Positions 12,500 to 22,500 of a stretch of 64,000 nt of DNA are shown here, one piece after another. The notes beneath the pieces are model-generated. The model searched no databases. It worked only from the letters and a program-made list of their open reading frames with translations, and was not told the DNA's origin. Positions within the stretch are counted from its first letter, which is position 1; every line of letters starts with the position of its first letter. The DNA is from Pardosa pseudoannulata (lineage: Eukaryota > Arthropoda > Arachnida > Araneae > Lycosidae). The position numbers were made by a program, and so were the translations under genes. Location of the stretch: NCBI GenBank assembly GCA_032207245.1, contig CM063502.1:115724197-115788196 (forward strand). Reading direction: 5' to 3'.

Positions 12500-13352
12500 T
12501 GTCATTCCAAACATAGCGCGATTAGCGACATAATAGGAAAAGCAGCTGCTTTATCGGACTTCAATAAAGGTCAAATCGTTACGGCTCGGCTACTGAAAAC
12601 ATCAATACCAGAAACAGCGCGTTTAGAGAACTGTTTAAGTGCATTTATTGTGGTCACACATCGAAAGTGGTGTATGGATGGTGAAATCACAATTCTCCGG
12701 GCAGTGGTGCGTTCTCCACGGCGCATCGATTCCAGAGGAGAGTGTTGTTTGATGACCGAATGGTTAGGAAGATGATCTTTGGTAAGAGAGTTCGGGGTTC
12801 GAATTTTACTGTGGTATGGTTGTTCGTAGACGTCCGAAGTCGGCTTTAAGTAGTAGGTCCAAGACCAAACAACCATAGGAGAGCGGAGAGGGCTACACAC
12901 TCTTCATCGTGACAAAAAAGCTACAACAAGCAGCAACAGTGGTGACCCAGACGGTGTTTTTCAACAAACTGTGCAGCGTATATTGATGCGTATGCGATTA
13001 TGCAGCTGGAAACCGAAGCATGTCCCTGCACTGACAACACGTAACCGTGTCTGCAATGACCCATGTGGCCAAGAAACATCGGAATTGGACATTTGAAGAA
13101 TAGAAGAAAGTTAAATAATCCAATGAATCACGTTTTCTAGTCCGTCACATCGACGGGCTTGTGTGAATACACCAATTTCCAAAAGAAACCCTGGATCCCG
13201 GATGCATAATTGGACAAGCCTTTGGCTAAGGTATTATCATGTGGGTAATGTATTAATGGAACACATTAGTACCCCTAATCCCCAGAGAAAAATAAGGGTC
13301 AAGTCATCAGGGAGTGTTTCGAGAAACATTCCAATGACTTTCAAATCATGTG
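12500..13352 (+). pseudogene. Tc1-like transposase relic, split by a SINE
   Basis: The start resembles a Tc1 helix-turn-helix DNA-binding domain: LSDFNKGQIVTAR, then TARLENC, HRKWCMDGE and RRIDSRGE. The match stops at about 12750 where a SINE intervenes, and resumes after it with a second N-terminal segment ending near QQTVQRILMRM. Further on, a segment reading SNESRF corresponds to the family WSDESRF motif; Trp is a stop and the first catalytic Asp is Asn. FQKKPWIPDA, MW and LVPLIP follow in broken frames. The region expected to hold the second catalytic Asp is missing, and ECFEKHSNDFQIM (about 13311-13352) looks like sequence from nearer the C-terminus. With stops, frameshifts, a deletion and an insertion, it cannot make a transposase. 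No terminal repeats were recognised. Confidence 0.8.
12751..12900 (+). mobile_element. tRNA-derived SINE copy S1, nested in Tc1
   Basis: Shows a pol III promoter layout: an A-box-like GACCGAATGGTTAGG near the start and a B-box-like GGTTCGAATTT at 12796. The body follows with TGTGGTATGG, GTTCG, GTCGGCTTTAAGTAGTAGG and a CCAAACAACC tail. It shares this order of blocks with copies at 41945, 58834, 62277 and 63572. It interrupts the Tc1 reading frame, so it inserted later than that element. I could not define a target-site duplication. Confidence 0.8.
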
Positions 13353-13460
13353 GGTATCCTACAACATGAAGAGCGTTTGTGATGCACACTGTGTCGATAA
13401 ATTTGTACCTAAAATGGAATATATAGTCGTGAGGTCAAACTCATTTTGACAGGAGCCTTC
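13353..13460 (+). repeat. Dispersed fragment shared with 18150-18272
   Basis: Immediately follows the Tc1 relic. It shares TCCTACARCATGAAGAG, a CACTGTGTCGA block and GACAGGAG with 18150-18272, same orientation. It could be the 3' end of the Tc1 element or an independent repeat. No function is assigned. Confidence 0.65.
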
Positions 13461-13671
13461 CCACGTAAGTTAATGCAGGGCTGATCAAGTATCGAATCCT
13501 AAGAGTTAAAGGGACTAATAGTATCAGCGGTGAAGTGTTCCTAAGAGTGAAAAGTAGTAATAAAAATACTAGCTTAAAATAAAATATAAATTTTAAGATG
13601 CAAGCCTGAAAACAAATTATTTGCAAATTTAGTTATTTATAACTGTGTATTAAAAATAAGGGAGTAATAGT

Positions 13672-13705
13672 CTCATTTTAACTGAAATGATTCAGTTAAA
13701 ATGAG
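13672..13705. repeat. Perfect 14-bp-stem hairpin
   Basis: CTCATTTTAACTGA (13672-13685), six-base loop, then its exact reverse complement (13692-13705). A third, partial copy CTCATTTTAACTTA follows at about 13717, and GGGAGTAAT occurs on both sides. It lies about 50 bases before a Helitron-like start. Confidence 0.9.
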
Positions 13706-13756
13706 GGAGTAATCACTCATTTTAACTTAAAATCTTAAAGGAGAAGTTAAAAACAA

Positions 13757-14670
13757 TCCTCTGTATAATAATAGCCTAAGTTGTCTGTCCGTCTGTCAAG
13801 GAATTTATGAAGTGGTTGGACCTGGAATAGATAGAGGCATTCATATTTGATTCTTGATGAGTTAGCGTTAGCAAAATTCAAAGTTTATCTTCTCCTAAAC
13901 TACCTGTCTGATTCTAAAATAAACTGGTGTAAACATGATTCATATCACAGCGAAAAATACTGACGCTTTAAAACTTTGGAAATTCCTCCTTGCCCCCTTT
14001 TAAAGCGTTTAAAGCCATTATTTCAAGCCCTGTTTTCCCCGGTTAAGAGCAGGCGATTAAATTTATCAATTTATCTCATAATAATAAGATAAAAATAACA
14101 TTTTTTCTAGCATCATGACGTCATTTATTTAACCATCTTATTTAATCATTTCTTGTTTTACATTATTTAAATATCTTCTGCATTATTTTCAAACGTTTTA
14201 TCCCTCAACCTAGCTATGATAATAATACTTTTCTTTTATATTTGGATTAAATAATAGATTAGGTACATATATGGTAGTTTAAAATTTAACCATCGATTAT
14301 TTCTTGTTGCAATGAAAATTTTATCACCCTATTAATAATAAATACTTTCCTTAAAAGTGTAGGATTCTATTTCACTGACTAATAAATATCTAGAGTTTAA
14401 GTTACATATTTTTAAAAATCAAGAAGTTTGTTGGTTTGTTGGTTTACATAGCCACACGGTTTGACTAAATGAATTCAACTTGATTATAAACTGCATTCGC
14501 AGTATCGGGAGACTTTAGAGGAGTATGAAGGCAAACAAATTATTGAGCGTGTACCAGATAATTCTCAGCCAAAAAACAAACTATTTTTTTTTACCTGTCT
14601 GATAGGTTATTTTACAATTCTGGAAAATTGAAAATTTACTGATTCCGTCTTATGACGGGCTAAATGCTAG
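13757..14670 (+). mobile_element. Helitron-like element, copy A
   Basis: The 5' end reads A|TCCTCTGTATAATAATAGCC, continuing into TCTGTCCGTCTGTC. The 3' end has a perfect hairpin, CCGTC-TTAT-GACGG, then GCTAAATG and CTAG|T. TC at the start, a subterminal hairpin, a CTRR terminus and insertion between A and T are the structural marks of Helitrons, which transpose by rolling-circle replication. There is no Rep/helicase coding capacity, so it would be non-autonomous. The interior contains a BEL/Pao-like pol fragment and a perfect TGACGTCA at 14116. A diverged second copy lies 0.5 kb downstream in the same orientation. The classification rests on end structure and internal similarity between copies. 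Confidence 0.65.
14482..14630 (+). pseudogene. BEL/Pao-like pol fragment in Helitron A
   Basis: An open frame without its own start: DYKLHSQYRETLEEYE, then GKQIIERVPDN and NKLFFF. In BEL/Pao retrotransposons the linker into the reverse transcriptase has a similar order (a Tyr-rich EYE/EYI helix, then G-I-I-E-x-V, then a Y/F-L-P-H strand). Here the last strand is out of register and no catalytic YVDD region is present. The same fragment in copy B is longer at the left, so copy A has lost about 150 bp. By-eye homology; a profile search would be decisive. Confidence 0.6.
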
Positions 14671-14763
14671 TTAAATATTAAGAATTATAGTTCGTAGAAC
14701 GGTAAAAGTATAATAAATAAATCAATCAGAACAAAGATTAAAGCAGTGAACCACAGTAATAAA
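14671..14763. other. Spacer between Helitron A and tRNA-like pseudogene
   Basis: A+T-rich spacer with no feature seen. Confidence 0.5.
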
Positions 14764-14833
14764 TGACAGAGCGAGAGTCAAACTCACGATCCCTGGTTTA
14801 CTAGACCAGCGCTCTATCTTTGTGTATTTTCTC
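14764..14833 (-). pseudogene. tRNA-Thr(AGT)-like pseudogene
   Basis: On the minus strand the anticodon arm is intact: CTGGT-CT-AGT-AA-ACCAG, with the anticodon complement at 14800-14802. It follows GAGCGC from the D-arm and leads into a T-arm reading GTGAG-TTTGACT-CTCGC. The D-loop is degenerate (TACACAAAGATAGAGCGC where a TAGCTCAGTGGT-type arm is expected) and the acceptor stem does not pair, so it is probably not a functional gene. It may be a retroposed tRNA or the head of a SINE. It sits between the two Helitron-like copies. Confidence 0.75.
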
Positions 14834-15192
14834 ATTTATCCAATGAGATATGATGACGGTTTTTAACAGGAGAGCGTTTACAGCAGGATATCAAACTTAT
14901 TGATTTAACTTTCAGATAGATTTAGAAAAAAATTCAAACACTTTGAATCCTACTTTGTGTTGTATTATCATTTAATGTCATTGCCGTTGTAGTTCATTAT
15001 AAGTAGTTTGAATTTATTTAGACCGAAAATTAAATTTAAAAAGCATATTCTAGTGCAACAGTAGAGAAATACTTTAATTAATTATTTGTTTTGAAAAAAT
15101 AGTGGTTTAATGAATCATCCCAATATATATGGCGAAATTAATTTTTTTTTGTGCATTTTCTCATTTATTTGACACTTTATAGCTCTAAAATA
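14834..15192. other. No feature seen
   Basis: A+T-rich spacer before Helitron copy B. A short block TTTTAACAGGAGAGCGTTTACAG resembles text after the dispersed fragments at 13440 and 18255 only weakly. Confidence 0.45.
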
Positions 15193-16240
15193 TCCTTTAT
15201 ATAATAATAGCCTAAGTTATCTGTCCGTCTGTCGTTGGACCGTTGGACCTGACATCACTAGACTAGACTAGAGACATCCATATTGGGTTCTTGATGAATT
15301 AGGGATAACAAAATTTAAGGCCAGTAAAGTTTATTTTCTACACATCTATCTATCCGATTCTAAAATAAATGGGTATAAATATGCTTCATATCACAGCGAT
15401 AAATACTGTCGTCTTTAAAACTTACGAAATCCTCCCCTTCCAACATTTTTGAGAGTTTATTGTCATTATTTCAAGCTCTATTTCCCCCAGTTAAGAGAGA
15501 CGAATAAATTTATGAATTTATCACATAATAAATAGGTAAAAATAGCATTTTTTTCTAGCATTATGAAGCTATTCCTTTAACCATCTCATCATCTCATTTA
15601 ATCATTTCTTATTTTAAATTATTTAAATATCGTCTGCAGTATTTTCATACGTTTTATCACTGAACTTAGATATTACATAAATAATTTTTTTATATTTGGC
15701 TTAAATAATAGATTAAGTACATATGTGGTAAATTTAAATTTAATCATCAATTATTTTTTGTTTCAATTAAAAGTTTATCACCAGTATTAACAGCAAATTC
15801 TTTTTATAAAAGTCTAGAAGTCTATTTCACGGACTATTTAAGTTAATTATCTTTGAAAATTAAGAAGTTTGTTAGTTTTTGTGTTTGTGATTTACACAGA
15901 ACCACATGATTAGCAATCAATTCGCTAAATTTCGAACATCATTCATATATACCGCCATATGATCACTGTCAATATTAAAATCTCTGCTGTCCATCCTATA
16001 ACGATAACTTTGACTTAGCAAAGAAAACTTTGAGTTATCTTTCTAAAAGAATTCAATGTGATTCTAAACTGCATTCACACTATCGGGATACTTTAGAGCA
16101 GTATGAAGATAAACAAATTATTGCTCGTGTACCAGATAATTCTGAGCTAAATAAGCAAATCATTTTTTTACCTGCCTCATAGGGTACTTTACAATTCTGG
16201 AAAATTAAAAATTATAATGATCTTGTCGTATGAAGTCTAG
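15193..16240 (+). mobile_element. Helitron-like element, copy B
   Basis: Starts A|TCCTTTATATAATAATAGCC and shares the same block order with copy A along its whole length (TCTGTCCGTCTGTC, TTCTAAAATAAA, CATATCACAGCGA, TTTCTAGCAT, and the pol fragment). The 3' hairpin is partly deleted (TCTTGTCGTATGAAG) but a CTAG remains at 16237-16240. It retains about 150 bp near 15900-16050 that copy A lacks. It lies 100 bp from a large TA microsatellite. Confidence 0.65.
15979..16182 (+). pseudogene. BEL/Pao-like pol fragment in Helitron B
   Basis: A 67-codon open stretch with no ATG start: DNFDLAKKTLSYLSKR, then CDSKLHSHYRDTLEQYE, DKQIIARVPDN and IIFLPA, ending at TAG. The order (a D-N-Y/F-x2-A-x-K/R-x-L lead, a Tyr-rich helix, I-I-x-x-V-P and a Y/F-L-P strand) resembles the segment just before the BEL/Pao reverse transcriptase. 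Catalytic motifs are absent. It is the longer of the two copies and the better query for a database search. Confidence 0.65.
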
Positions 16241-16362
16241 AAATAATCTCTAAAGAACAGATTCAGAGGTTTAATCAGAAGGACCCCATTTCAAAAGGAC
16301 AGAGTGAGTATGCAATATTCACACATACTATATATATATGCCTTTTCCTCTCTCTCCCTATG

Positions 16363-16685
<323 letters not shown>

Positions 16686-16699
16686 TATTTTAACCAAAC

Positions 16700-17126
16700 T
16701 TGCCAATTTAATTTTAATTATATCCTAATATAAAATTCTGGTGATTCTATATATAAAATGACAATCTTTAAGGAATGTCTTTCTTTTTCTATTAATTCTA
16801 GCAACTTTTAGGGACCAAGTTAGCCAAGAGCACCAAGTTAATTTTTGCTAAGCTCAACTAATCTTGTATAACTCCTGTACTTAACTTAGCTTTGGTTGTT
16901 AGCATCCCCACATGGTATAAACTAAATGAATTTGGCTGACTCACTTGCACCTTCATGGCACTAAACGAGCGATTTTAAAAATTTTGTGCCAAAGAAGGAC
17001 AGTTTCAATAAAATGACATTTTTATTTTCAAAGTTTGCCGTATTTTTTCAAGGCCTAACGACTGTTCTTCATTTGACATGGATATAATTCTAAGTTTGTA
17101 GTGGGTATAAAACGCACGTTAGATAC
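16700..17126. other. Unassigned sequence with an inverted-repeat partner
   Basis: Somewhat less A+T-rich than its surroundings. Bases 17010-17100 are the reverse-complement partner of 26609-26712 (both carry ACAAACTTAGAAT, TTAGGCC and TTTGAAAATAAAAATG in that order when aligned). The family is not recognised. Confidence 0.6.
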
Positions 17127-17149
17127 ATACATACATACGTACACTCAAA

Positions 17150-17181
<32 letters not shown>

Positions 17182-17182
17182 T
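17127..17182. repeat. (CA)n microsatellite
   Basis: A run of ACAT then (CA)n, directly bordering the solo LTR. Confidence 0.95.
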
Positions 17183-17189
17183 TGTAACA

Positions 17190-17494
17190 TGTCACGATTA
17201 TGACTATTCAAAGAGCCAATGATGTCTTGATTATGTCTTTATTCATGACTATTGCACAGTTTTACATACAACCATCAAACATGCTGTTGGTCAGTTAGCA
17301 GGCGTAAGCTAATAAAAGAGCCTTCTCAGCGTGCATTCATTAGCGACTCTACCTCAAGAAGTTCTTTCTCTATTCTTACGCTTCAAGCGCATTTATATAG
17401 AGTTATTAGTTATTGATGCACCTGCATTAAAAGAGTGCGAAGCGTTTCTGCATTCAAACCCCTAAAATTTAATTTTATGTTTTGAAACCTGACA
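17190..17494 (-). mobile_element. Solo LTR, minus orientation
   Basis: Read on the minus strand it begins TGTCAGG and ends CGTGACA, so it has TG...CA ends in a short inverted repeat, as LTRs do. In the right order inside are a TATA-like CTATATAAAT (17391-17400) and, about 150 bases on, an AATAAA signal (17238-17243). No primer-binding site, polypurine tract or internal coding sequence adjoins it, so this would be a solo LTR left by recombination. It lies between a (CA)n and a (TA)n tract, and no clear target-site duplication can be read. Probably Ty3/gypsy- or BEL-type; the family is not determined. Confidence 0.6.
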
Positions 17495-17515
17495 TATATA
17501 TATACATACATACAT

Positions 17516-17561
<46 letters not shown>

Positions 17562-17601
17562 TTATTTATACATATATGTGTGTTATGTAATTATGTATAC
17601 A

Positions 17602-17642
<41 letters not shown>

Positions 17643-17845
17643 TATATATACGTGTGTGTGTATGTAATTATGTATACATGTCTCTCTCTCGTTATATGTG
17701 TATATATATGCATATATATCTATATATATGTATATCTATCTATCTATCTATATATATATATGTATATATATGCATGTATGCATGTATATATATATGTGTA
17801 TATATCTATATATATACATATATGTGTGTGTGTGTGTGTGTGCTT
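17495..17845. repeat. Mixed TA/TC/TATC/TG microsatellite block
   Basis: Alternating TA, TACA, (TC)n at about 17602-17626 and 17680-17691, TATC at about 17736-17752 and (TG)n at about 17824-17842. The three overlapping frames here are microsatellite translations. Confidence 0.95.
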
Positions 17846-18149
17846 ATGTTTTCCCTTTTCGTTGATACTAAACATCTTTCAATGTTTATCAGAGTTAATT
17901 CTTGTCTAAATTCTTATATTTGAATGTATGACTTATTCCATTGCTTTTATGGCCCAAACTAATAGGCGATTGCCCTTCTCGCTGAAATATAGAGATATTC
18001 AATTTACCGCTTCTGAAATTTCCAGCCTAATATGTTTAAACACTCCACCGAAATCGTGTGAGCAATGCTGCAAGCAACGAGTTGATTGCCTCACTTGAAA
18101 CTCCTCCGAAGGCGAATGACGCGGAACAATTTAGCATGCCAAGAGGTCA
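17846..18149. other. Unassigned higher-GC island
   Basis: Bases about 17950-18130 are visibly richer in G+C than the surroundings (for example CTCCTCCGAAGGCGAATGAC). No frame with recognisable homology was found on either strand. It leads straight into the dispersed fragment at 18150, so it may belong to the same unidentified element. Confidence 0.45.
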
Positions 18150-18272
18150 AGTTCAATCAAACGGGAATCCTACAGCATGAAGAGACTTTGTGACACACTG
18201 TGTCGAGAACTTCGTACCCGCATGGAGTAAATTGTAAAGTGAGAACAAACTCGTTGTGACAGGAGAGTATTT
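18150..18272 (+). repeat. Dispersed fragment shared with 13353-13460
   Basis: Contains TCCTACAGCATGAAGAG, CACACTGTGTCGAGAAC and TTGTGACAGGAG, matching the sequence that follows the Tc1 relic. Family unknown. Confidence 0.65.
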
Positions 18273-19117
18273 ATTGCAGGATTGTAGAGTTATCGATTTA
18301 ATCTGCTAATGGGGTTAGAAATAAAATTGAAATATTTTGGAAGTAACATTGCTTGTCCTTATTTTTAAATGTCATTGCAGTTGTAATTTATTCTAAGTAA
18401 TTCGGAATTACTCAGGGAATAACATTTATTTTACAGAATAAGTTTTGACAAAAAAGCAGAAAAATTACTTTAATTATTTGCTTGATGTTAAAAGCTTGCA
18501 TAAATCATCCAAAAAGATATAAAGAAAATAAGGAAATTTATTATAGTTTTTCCTTAATATTACATTTTACATTTCTGTAAATATATAGATGTAAAACTTT
18601 TAGAGATGTTATCATGTTCTAAGGCCAAACAATTCAGTGCATATGTGCTACCTACTCTTTTTAATATTTTAATAATTGTTTTCTGTCCATATTGGTGATA
18701 GTAATAATAGAGATATTCAATGAGTTATTTTATGTTATATTATGATTATATTATAGTTTGTTTATTATTATATTCCTTAGTTCCTTCCCTTCATCGGATT
18801 TCAGAGCTGTGAGCCTTCTCTTGCCTTGTTCTCCGGCTCTATATGTCTCCCACAATAGAAGTGTGGTTTATATACGAAATAACACTTATGTATGTTTATA
18901 CTTTGTATATCAAAGGTTCAAAAATAGAAAATATCTTCTCCCTTGCCGTATGTAAGCTTTTAAATAGGCGCTCTTTCAGATGTTTTATGCTAAATATTTT
19001 AAACAAAAAGAGGAGTAACAAAAGAAAACAACGATTCCTGTGATTTGAGAATGGAATATGAATAAGCTGAAGGAGTCCATATTAAAATATAGATAATTCA
19101 TTTCATAGATATATTTA
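18273..19117. other. No feature seen
   Basis: Two overlapping 65-66 codon frames (18758-19043, +) are in ordinary A+T-rich sequence and show no recognisable homology. Confidence 0.5.
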
Positions 19118-21212
19118 GAGATAATTCTTCATATGTGTAGATACATTGTAGAGAAAATTCTCGGATAGATAATTGGAATGACATTCGTATGTACATGAAA
19201 TAAATAGCATCTCAGTTCGCAATTTTATACTCGTATAAATCTTAGCTTTGTGTTAAGCAATTTGTTTTGCAATAAAAGAATAGTTAGACTGATACCCAAT
19301 GTTAAAGTGACTTCCGAAAGACTGTTGAAACCCCTGCTGGTAACTTCATAGAAACTTGTGATTTCAGTTTTCGAAATGCAGCATACTACTTATTCAGCCA
19401 ATATTTTATTGCTCATAAATTCTTCTAAAGTATAAAGAACTGGCAAACATATTTTTTGCAACTGTAAGTATGTAAGTTGAAACATTAACCCTGTGTTATT
19501 CAAAATCTGATTAATTGTCTAAACTTAAACTTTTAATATATATAATGTTACATATATTAATATAATTTTTAATTTAGAGAAAATACTACGTACAACACTT
19601 ATATTATTTTACAAATGATATTTTGTAGTGAAATCAATAAAACTATTTTTATTACTGATGTTTTCCTTCAAACATGCATTCATCGTTCATTTGAAATGTG
19701 TTGTTAAATATAACTACTGCTGACACAAACATTGTTCCACAAGAATATTTAAAACTGTTTACATTTTGGTAAATTTAAAACACTTTTCACTTGACTATAT
19801 AGTTTATGCAATAGTTTATGTAAAATTCACCATAGAAAATTATTTTAATCTTATTTAATTCAAAATCCAAATTACATACACAGAGGATAAAGGAACCGAT
19901 TAAATATAAATTTTTTCTATTATTTATGAAAGTTTATCTACAGTTGAATAAAATAAAGGTTTAAGAAATACAAGACCAGTAGAGGAGTGCGTAGAAGATT
20001 ACTAATATTTCTTTCACACACATGTTCATAGTAAGGCTAAAGAATGAAATTTTAATAAAAATATATCTCTGCAATAAAAATATCTCTGTAATTAAGGGGA
20101 TTTTTGCTGTCCTCCTAGAGCAAGATAGTGAACATAAATTACAGAGATATACTTACAGATAAGTTTTCATATGTGTAGAAACATTGTAGAGAAAATTCTC
20201 GAATAGATAACTGGAATGACATTAATAAATACATGAAATAAATAGCATCTCAGATCGCAATTTTATATTCGTATAAAGTTAAGTTTTGTAGGAAGCAATT
20301 TGTTTTGCAATATAAATAATAATTTTTCTGATACCCAATGTTAAAGTGGCTTCAGAAAGACTGTTGAAACCCTTGATGGCAATGACATAGAAACTAGTGA
20401 TCTCAGTTTTCGAAATGTAGCATACTACTTATTTAGCCAATATATTATTCCTCACAGATTCTGCTGAAGTATAAAGAACTGACAGACATATTTTTTGCAC
20501 AGACATATCTTTAAGTATCTAAGCGTAAACATTAACCCTGTGTTATTCAAAATCTGATTAATTGTCCGAACAGTTTTAAGTAATATTAATATATGTAATA
20601 TTATATATATTTTTTAATATATATAATGTTACATATATTAATATTACTTACAATACTTATATTACTTTACAAATAATGTTTTGTAGTGAAATAAATAAAA
20701 CTATTTTTATTACTGATGTTTGCATTCAAACATGAATTCATCGTTCAATTGAAAATGTGTTGTTAAATATAACTACTGCTAACACATACATTGTTCCAAA
20801 AAATATTTGAAATTTAAATTGTTTACATTTTGTTTATTTTTTAAAACACTTTTCAGTTGATTATATAGTTTATGCAATAGATTATGTAAAATTCACCATT
20901 AATTATTTTAATCTTATTTAATTCAAAATCCATAGCCTACCCACACAGAGGATAAAGCAACCGATTAAAATATATATTTTATGCTGTTATTTATAAAAAA
21001 ATATCTATAAATGAATAAAATAAAGGTTTAAGAAATACAGGACCAGCAGAGGAGTGCGTAAAAGATTACTAATATTTCTTTTACAGACAAGTTCATAAGG
21101 CTTTTCACTAAAGAATGAAATTTTAATAAAATATATGTCTGTAATAAAATTATCTATGTCATTAAAGAGATTTTTGTTGTCTCTCCAAGAGCAAGAGAGT
21201 GAAGATAAATAA
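19118..21212. repeat. Tandem segmental duplication, 1.04-kb unit, two copies
   Basis: CATATGTGTAG at 19130 and 20168 starts two long collinear copies; TGATACCCAATGTTAAAGTG, GACTGTTGAAACCC, TTCGAAATG and AGGTTTAAGAAATACA recur in the same order. The second copy ends near 21212 with AGAGCAAGAGAGTGAAGATAAAT, matching 20121-20137. Period is about 1,038 bp, with an estimated 10-15% divergence by eye. No coding frame is conserved between copies. Confidence 0.9.
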
Positions 21213-22249
21213 AATTTAAGATTTTATATCTCTTTTCGTAATTCTCCTAATTTTTAGCTATATGTTATGCCTTAGTATATACCTTTTTATGCATACATTT
21301 AAAGCATATTTTTTAAGCAACCGGTCAAAGCAAAGCATATATGATAATCATAATTTACAAGGATACTATTTATAAAGTTGTTTTATAATCTAAATATTCG
21401 TATTTATCTCAAACACACATCAAAATTAATTTCTGTTGAATTGTTTATTTTCTAGTTTCAATAAATACCTACATTGAGTTATGTTAAAATTGTAAAAACT
21501 TTGTCATAATATAGAATAATTGTGAAAACTCTTGTAGGAAAAATATAAAAAAAAAGGTTTAGATTTTATGTTCTTATGCATAATGAATATTTTTGAATAG
21601 TTGAGGAAAATTATAGATTAAAATAAAGGTTATCCTGAGCACGATGTTATAAAAAAAGTGTAATGCTCTTAGAAAAACACATTTAAATTATTTCACATCA
21701 AAATTCCTAATATTTCCTAATAATTATGATATATGAGTCTATGACATTATGATATATTATGATAAACGAGAAGGACAAAAGATAGATGAAACGTGATATA
21801 AATATTTATATTCAATCCATTTAGAAGTAATATTTTATTTAATTATGTGTACAGTGCATTTCTACAGTACATCAAGGTAATTAATAATATTTCAATGTAT
21901 TAGTTACAGAGTCCTTAAAAACAGTTCAAAAATCAAAACTTCTCAGGTATAAGAAGAGAAATGAATCAGAACAATTCATTCGTAGAAAAAAATTTCAATA
22001 TAGGTGCAAAGCATTTTTTCCCTATACACAATATTCCTAAAAACAATACAATGAAGAAAATATATTGATATCGTCTAGCTACTAGTTCTTAATTCAGTAT
22101 GAAAGACATCATTATACTTGATAATGAAAATAATTAATCTAAAACAAAGATTTATTTAGATAATGTTACACATATATACTTCGATAAAACCTCTTCAAGA
22201 AAGACACTTCATGTGTGTTCATAACGTCTTACTTAATGAATCAACCCTC
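21213..22249. other. No feature seen
   Basis: A+T-rich with no gene, RNA or element that I can support. Confidence 0.5.
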
Positions 22250-22500
22250 TTTGGCTAATTGTCGAAACTTTCCCCCTCTACCTTTATTACTTTTATCACC
22301 TTTACCACCTTAATCACCTTTATTACCTCTCACTAGTACTGACAAGTCATCACAGCGGCGAGATCATAATGATTGAGGCAGCTCCACAATGACCCTAGAA
22401 AACCTTACGTCTTTAGAAGTGCCTCTTTTACCACGGCAGCACAGATCGATGCCCATAATTCTATCACGCTTCTTTTTGCTTCTTTTTTGGTAAAATTATA
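22250..22500 (-). other. Unassigned higher-GC island with a 9-bp periodic tract
   Basis: Bases 22280-22330 show an imperfect 9-base period (variants of ACCTTTATT and CACCTTTACC). Read on the minus strand the period gives Gly-x-Lys/Asp triplets (GNKGD, stop, GGKGDKSNKGRG), like a short collagen-type repeat broken by a stop. Upstream on the same strand the frame continues as KKRDRIMGIDLCCRGKRG. There is no start codon, no splice signal I trust and no recognisable domain. It could be an exon remnant, a repeat fragment or chance. Confidence 0.35.

Noticed and set aside
12413..12775. 120-codon frame as an intact gene
   Set aside because: It is the HTH part of a Tc1 relic that runs into a SINE; its last residues come from the SINE.
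12571..12900. 109-codon minus-strand frame
   Set aside because: Antisense to the Tc1 relic and SINE. Frames at 29678-29899 (-) and 43419-43688 (-) are likewise antisense to transposase relics.
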